A DNA stretch of 15,940 nt, taken from NCBI GenBank assembly GCA_036266155.1, contig DATANR010000240.1, positions 1-15,940 of the forward strand. Direction: 5' to 3'. A program made the translations under genes and the position numbers. The notes under the pieces are model-generated. The model was given only the letters and a program-made list of their open reading frames with translations. It did not search any database and was not told the DNA's origin. This document shows positions 13,880 through 15,940 of this stretch, in pieces. The first letter of the stretch is position 1; each line of letters starts with the position of its first letter. The stretch is from SIAJ01 sp036266155 (lineage in GTDB: Bacteria; Planctomycetota; Planctomycetia; Gemmatales; Gemmataceae).

Positions 13880-15283
13880 TCAGGCCCGGGCGGCCGGGTG
13901 GATCGCATTGCCTGTCCACCAACGGCCGGCGACCCGACGGACGCGTGTGAATACCCAATCGCGCTCGACGTGTCCGACTTCCGGCCGAACATCCGACAGG
14001 TTGGGACGAAATATTATCAGCAGCATCAACGGCAAATACCAGAGCACATACACGCCACCCTGGTCGGCGTACCAGAATTGTACGCCAATCACAACCGCAG
14101 CGCTCTGCCCAATCACCTGCGCGAGATTGCGCGGCGTCGGCCAAAACATCGTCAGAACGATAAAAGCAGCATAAGCGATGAAAACTGGCAACCGGTATGC
14201 CCAGTGGGATCCTTGCCAGAGACCCTCGGTACGCGGGGCTCTCCAAGGCTGCCAGTCGGAGAGGCCGAAAGTCAGGTTCAGATCCTCACGCAACTCGCCG
14301 CTCAGGAGCAACACGCCAGCCGTTACCGCGAGGCTGAGCCCGCTTGCCAGGCCGAAGCCAAGTGCAAATCGACCGGCCCCGCGACCGCGGTAGAAGCCGA
14401 ACCAGAGAGGGAAGAGCAGAAACGGAAAGAACGCACTGCCGGCGGCGACGCCGAGCCAGGTTCCAGCCCAGATGGGCCGGCGAAACCAATAGATCGCCCA
14501 GAGAATAAACGCCACCGGCCAAACGTGATGGACCTGGGACACGTGGTACGCCGTGTATGGCAGCATCAGGTATAGCGTTGCCATGCCCACGCCGGACAGC
14601 AGGTCGCGGAACACTGTTCGGCCGATCAACACGAGGGCAGCTACTACCGACAGGTGCAAGGCGATGGCGCCCGTTCGCTCGACCCAGAACGTGGCTGTAG
14701 CTTTCTCCAGGTCGGCGGTGCCGCTCTGGATGCCAACAATGGCCGTGGCACCGTCTTTGACTTTCACGAGCGCGACCGGCCCGCGTCCCACCTGCTGCGG
14801 CGAATCCGGCATGCGACGAACGGCAACGACGGTCACGCACAGGAAGAGTGCCGCGCCCAACCACACCAGACCCGGCATGTTCAGATTCGGTGTCAGTGTT
14901 GGCCGCTTTTCGAGCCCGAGGTCGAAGATGGCCCGCATGAAGAAATAGGCGGAACCCGTGATTAGCCAAATGTACCCGGCCACCAATAACGAATGGCTAT
15001 GGCGGAGAAAACCTTCTTGTTCGGGTGTGAGACGCCCTTCCTCCGCCAGCGGGGTTCGGCGTAACGCGTCGCGCAGCTCCGCGGGGACCAGGCCCTGGAG
15101 CGCATGTGCTTCCTGTATCAACAAGAGGCCAGGGACCATCAAATAGAGGCTGACAAAGTCCCAGTTCCGAAGCGTCAGGAAGCGGTCGAATTTGAAGTAG
15201 ACGGCCAGCGCGAGCAGGAACGAGAAATAGAACCACGTCGCCGCGTTCGGCAGGCTGAAGTCGAGGAAAATCGACGCGAACAC
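13880..15283 (-). CDS. Polytopic membrane protein, possibly a GT-C-type glycosyltransferase
   Basis: A 467-aa integral membrane protein with about twelve hydrophobic segments and a soluble-looking stretch in the middle (VALVKVKDGATAIVG to KATATFWVERTG). I do not recognise it firmly. The run HVWPVAFILWAIYW, GTWLGVAAGSAFFPFLLFPLWFGF then an arginine-rich RGRGAGR resembles the arrangement in GT87/DUF2029-type glycosyltransferases, which use polyprenyl-linked sugars, but no catalytic motif is decisive. The start is taken as GTG at 15283 because GAGGA (15291-15295) lies 7 nt upstream. The ATG-initiated in-frame extension to 15394 would be translated from the palindromic repeat. The gene follows the SDR by 132 nt and precedes the Cys-phosphatase by 31 nt. 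Confidence 0.75.
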   Translation of the reverse strand: MFASIFLDFSLPNAATWFYFSFLLALAVYFKFDRFLTLRNWDFVSLYLMVPGLLLIQEAHALQGLVPAELRDALRRTPLAEEGRLTPEQEGFLRHSHSLLVAGYIWLITGSAYFFMRAIFDLGLEKRPTLTPNLNMPGLVWLGAALFLCVTVVAVRRMPDSPQQVGRGPVALVKVKDGATAIVGIQSGTADLEKATATFWVERTGAIALHLSVVAALVLIGRTVFRDLLSGVGMATLYLMLPYTAYHVSQVHHVWPVAFILWAIYWFRRPIWAGTWLGVAAGSAFFPFLLFPLWFGFYRGRGAGRFALGFGLASGLSLAVTAGVLLLSGELREDLNLTFGLSDWQPWRAPRTEGLWQGSHWAYRLPVFIAYAAFIVLTMFWPTPRNLAQVIGQSAAVVIGVQFWYADQGGVYVLWYLPLMLLIIFRPNLSDVRPEVGHVERDWVFTRVRRVAGRWWTGNAIHPAARA

Positions 15284-15290
15284 GATGAAG

Positions 15291-15295
15291 TCCTC
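15291..15295 (-). promoter_or_regulatory. Shine-Dalgarno deciding the membrane protein start
   Basis: GAGGA on the minus strand sits 7 nt before the GTG at 15283. It favours this start over an in-frame ATG about 110 nt upstream that lies within repeat sequence. Confidence 0.55.
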
Positions 15296-15304
15296 ATGTC
15301 CGGT

Positions 15305-15410
15305 CCCCCCTTCCCGTTTCGGGGAGGGGGTTAGGGGGAGAGGTCTGGGCTTGCCGCTTGAGAGCAATGCACCTCTCCCCCCAGCCCCCTCCACGAAGCG
15401 GGGAGGGGGA
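15305..15410. repeat. GC-rich inverted-repeat element between the SDR and membrane genes
   Basis: The 40-nt arms 15305-15344 and 15371-15410 are inverted copies matching at 34 of 40 positions, around a 26-nt centre. Each arm itself contains a C-run/G-run hairpin (for example CCCCC..CCCG with CGGGGAGGGGG). The element fills most of the 132-nt gap between the SDR stop and the membrane gene start. It looks like a dispersed, mobile-type palindrome and could fold strongly in the transcript, acting as an attenuator or processing site within the operon. No second copy is present here. Confidence 0.85.
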
Positions 15411-15415
15411 GAAGG

Positions 15416-15940
15416 TCAATAGGTCGCCCGTCCACCGCTGATGTCGTAGCACTGGCCCGTCGTGAACGAACACTCGGGGCTCGACAGGAAGTGGACCAGT
15501 GCCGCAACCTCATCCGGCTTGCCCGTCCGCCCCAGCGGAATCTTTGACAACATCATGTTGATCTGTTCCTGATTCAGCTGGTCCAGGATCGGCGTTTGGA
15601 TAACGGCCGGCGAGATCGCGTTTACGCAGATGTCGCCCTTACCGACCAGTTCCTTTGACAGCGATTTGGTCAGGCAGATGACGGCCGCCTTGCTGGCGGA
15701 GTAGGGGCCCATCTTGGGATTCCCCTCTTTGCCCGCGATCGAGGCGACGTTCACAATTCGACCGAACCGTTTTTCGATCATCTTCGGCAGCACGGCCTTG
15801 CAACAGAGTGCCAGTCCGACGACGTTGATGTTTAGCACGAACTCCCAGTCTTCACGCACGAGTTCCCAGATGGGCAGGTCGCGTCCCTTCCGGCTGGCGA
15901 CCCCCGCATTGTTGACGAGGATGTCCGGCGAGCCAAGTTT
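15416..15940 (-). CDS. Short-chain dehydrogenase/reductase, 5' end beyond the window
   Basis: The last 174 residues of an NAD(P)H-dependent SDR oxidoreductase of the FabG-like classical type (about 250 aa usual). The frame is open to the right window edge, so the N-terminal Rossmann glycine motif and the start are missing. Visible are LVNNAG (8-13 of the fragment), the catalytic serine in NVASIAG (S67), Y80-S-A-S-K84 (the YxxxK pair) 13 residues later, and the C-terminal CYDISGG common to the family. Substrate is unknown: 3-oxoacyl carriers, sugars and other alcohols are all possible. It reads toward the membrane protein, with a palindromic element between. Confidence 0.93.
   Translation of the reverse strand, partial: KLGSPDILVNNAGVASRKGRDLPIWELVREDWEFVLNINVVGLALCCKAVLPKMIEKRFGRIVNVASIAGKEGNPKMGPYSASKAAVICLTKSLSKELVGKGDICVNAISPAVIQTPILDQLNQEQINMMLSKIPLGRTGKPDEVAALVHFLSSPECSFTTGQCYDISGGRATY

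Noticed and set aside
15284..15394. N-terminal extension of the membrane protein into the GC-rich element
   Set aside because: The extra residues are translated repeat (PRPLPLTPSPKREGG), whereas a GTG with GAGGA at 7 nt fits the start of the hydrophobic protein.

Overview
The window looks like chromosomal DNA of a member of the Planctomycetota. This is inferred from the high-GC codon use, a secreted type I sulfatase of the style abundant in that phylum, frequent GTG starts, dispersed palindromic elements between genes, and the mix of gene families. No rRNA, tRNA, CRISPR array, transposase or phage gene was seen. Coding density is high, and no gap without a gene exceeds about 135 bases.

Layout, left to right. 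(1) 81-2766, minus strand: a YidR/DUF3748 beta-propeller gene followed 16 nt later by a beta-CASP metallo-beta-lactamase RNase. (2) 2839-4428, plus strand, divergent from the first pair: a dihydrodipicolinate synthase/N-acetylneuraminate lyase family aldolase and a PaiB-type FMN-binding protein. (3) 4432-4539: a long imperfect palindrome that fills the convergent gap. (4) 4542-8854, minus strand: a probable operon of an O-antigen-ligase-like membrane protein, a secreted sulfatase and an acyl-CoA carboxylase carboxyltransferase subunit. (5) 8855-8949: a divergent gap holding a 9-bp periodic array. (6) 8950-10053, plus strand: a fatty-acid-desaturase-like membrane protein in which most metal-binding histidines are replaced. 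(7) 10033-10125: a nested palindrome over the convergent junction. (8) 10125-15940, minus strand: a run reading, in transcription order, SDR oxidoreductase (cut by the window edge), a palindromic GC-rich element, a polytopic membrane protein, a membrane-anchored Cys-based phosphatase, a PP2C phosphatase with two membrane helices, and a vWA-domain protein.

The most suggestive grouping is the last one. Two different protein phosphatases and a vWA protein are transcribed in one direction with short gaps, and the vWA gene has its Shine-Dalgarno in the loop of a perfect 7-bp hairpin. This resembles phospho-signalling modules that pair PP2C with vWA proteins, but no kinase or AAA+ partner lies in the window. 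The O-antigen-ligase/sulfatase group suggests surface or environmental polysaccharide handling. The remaining genes look like ordinary metabolism. Three unrelated palindromic elements and one short tandem array within 16 kb are the main non-coding features. Nothing here can be declared a new system from sequence alone; the best candidates are the degenerate desaturase-like protein, the phosphatase/vWA run, and the repeat elements.
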